From contig JAIVFH010000023.1 of the NCBI GenBank assembly GCA_025765595.1, forward strand, positions 248,001 to 312,000: DNA of 64,000 bases, written 5' to 3'. Positions 63,500-64,000 of the stretch are shown one piece after another. The number at the start of each line of letters is the position of its first letter. Position 1 is the first letter of the stretch. Source of the stretch: Obelidium mucronatum. Its lineage: Eukaryota; Chytridiomycota; Chytridiomycetes; Chytridiales; Chytriomycetaceae. A program made the position numbers and the translations under genes. The notes beneath the pieces are model-generated. The model did no database searches. It was not told where the DNA came from and saw nothing but the letters and a program-made list of their open reading frames with translations.

Positions 63500-64000
63500 T
63501 TAATAGAAGGCTTGATCTCCTCTGACTCCGGGCGGAACGCAAACACACATGGACCAACCCGAGTCCTTATGCGTCTCCCAGTACGTTGTTAGAATTTTCG
63601 AAAGCATAGTTGTTAAATGATTCAAGACCCTTTCTCGATCACAATCAGGCTCCATTTGTTTCAAGACACGTGCGACCGTGCCCTGTGAATAACCGTTGAG
63701 TATTGGAGATAAATTCACATTATACGTACATTCTCGGTGCAATGTCCGCACAAATACACAGTCGTTGTAGATGCCTTGACATCAAGTTCGGGGCACAGCA
63801 GACCGTTTAGCCAAACCCCAAACAACGGCAGCAGATTTATCTGAGCCATTGACAGTGCAGCAATCGCCGACTGCTTGGTAAGCATCTTGTCGGTCAATTT
63901 GCATTTTGTGTAGGGACTTCGCAGTATAGAATCTACAATCATTAGTGCATCTGCTGGGTCGCTCACTAGTTTTTTCGCAATTTCATCGACATTTGGTATG
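63500..64000 (-). CDS. Partial paralogue of the unknown-domain protein at 16778
   Basis: Two exons are visible on the minus strand, 64000-63730 (open to the window edge) and 63682-63500, ending in TAA. The protein aligns with the C-terminal domain encoded at 18239-18957: SILRSPYTKCKLTDKML, KQSAIAALSMAQINLLPLFG, WLNGLLCPELDVKASTT, CGHCTEN, GTVARVLKQMEPDCDRERV and WSMCVCVPPG. The last exon is 183 bases long in both genes and the intron is at the same point (just after HCxxx). About half of the residues match. The N-terminus lies beyond the window. Confidence 0.75.

Overview
The window looks like nuclear DNA of an early-diverging, filamentous-type fungus, most likely a chytrid. The evidence is intron-rich genes (about 60 introns can be placed, mostly 45-110 nt, GT-AG), long poly-A/T tracts between genes, TATA boxes 45-75 bp upstream of some starts, families of GPI-anchored Kre9/Knh1-like wall proteins, a HAM1-like protein, a yeast-type nicotinate phosphoribosyltransferase, and an expanded family of F-box proteins with ankyrin or plant-type leucine-rich repeats. 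No rRNA, tRNA, CRISPR array or recognisable transposon was seen.

Layout. 1-436: end of a Kre9-like gene. 651-2024: nicotinate phosphoribosyltransferase. 2074-7771: two tandem units, each an F-box/ankyrin frame followed 30 bp later, in the same frame, by an F-box/LRR frame. 7865-9147: quinone oxidoreductase. 9352-11070: an F-box protein whose tail matches that of a WW-domain protein 42 kb away. 11106-18957: an acidic disordered protein, a KA1-domain Ser/Thr kinase and a protein with an unrecognised conserved C-terminal domain. 19097-25450: two convergent arrestin-like paralogues. 25713-28439: two divergent SURF4 cargo receptors. 28723-32528: an SH3 protein and a small coiled-coil/membrane protein. 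33181-38066: four Kre9-like GPI proteins plus a secreted tandem-repeat protein with kexin-type sites. 38250-41841: an 11-exon HAM1-like gene. 41842-43198: a long stretch without a convincing gene but with a degenerate repeat. 43199-49742: a disordered protein, arylamine N-acetyltransferase, two tandem bulb-lectin proteins and a hydrolase-fold protein lacking its nucleophile. 49867-52470: WW/Gly-Met protein. 52674-55849: second copies, inverted, of the oxidoreductase, LRR and ankyrin genes. 55953-61533: five more Kre9-like genes, two with a CFEM-like head. 61690-63319: amidase. 63500-64000: a partial paralogue of the unknown-domain protein.

The dominant theme is inverted duplication. Near-identical inverted arms of about 3.5 kb lie 42 kb apart, and several further paralogue pairs (arrestins, SURF4, Kre9-like genes, the unknown-domain protein) sit in opposite orientation. 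Many products are secreted or surface proteins (wall GPI proteins, lectins, repeat peptide precursor, secreted amidase). Most others concern trafficking and signalling (arrestins, SURF4, kinase, SH3, WW, F-box adaptors). All exon boundaries were read by eye from splice signals, reading frame and paralogue alignment.
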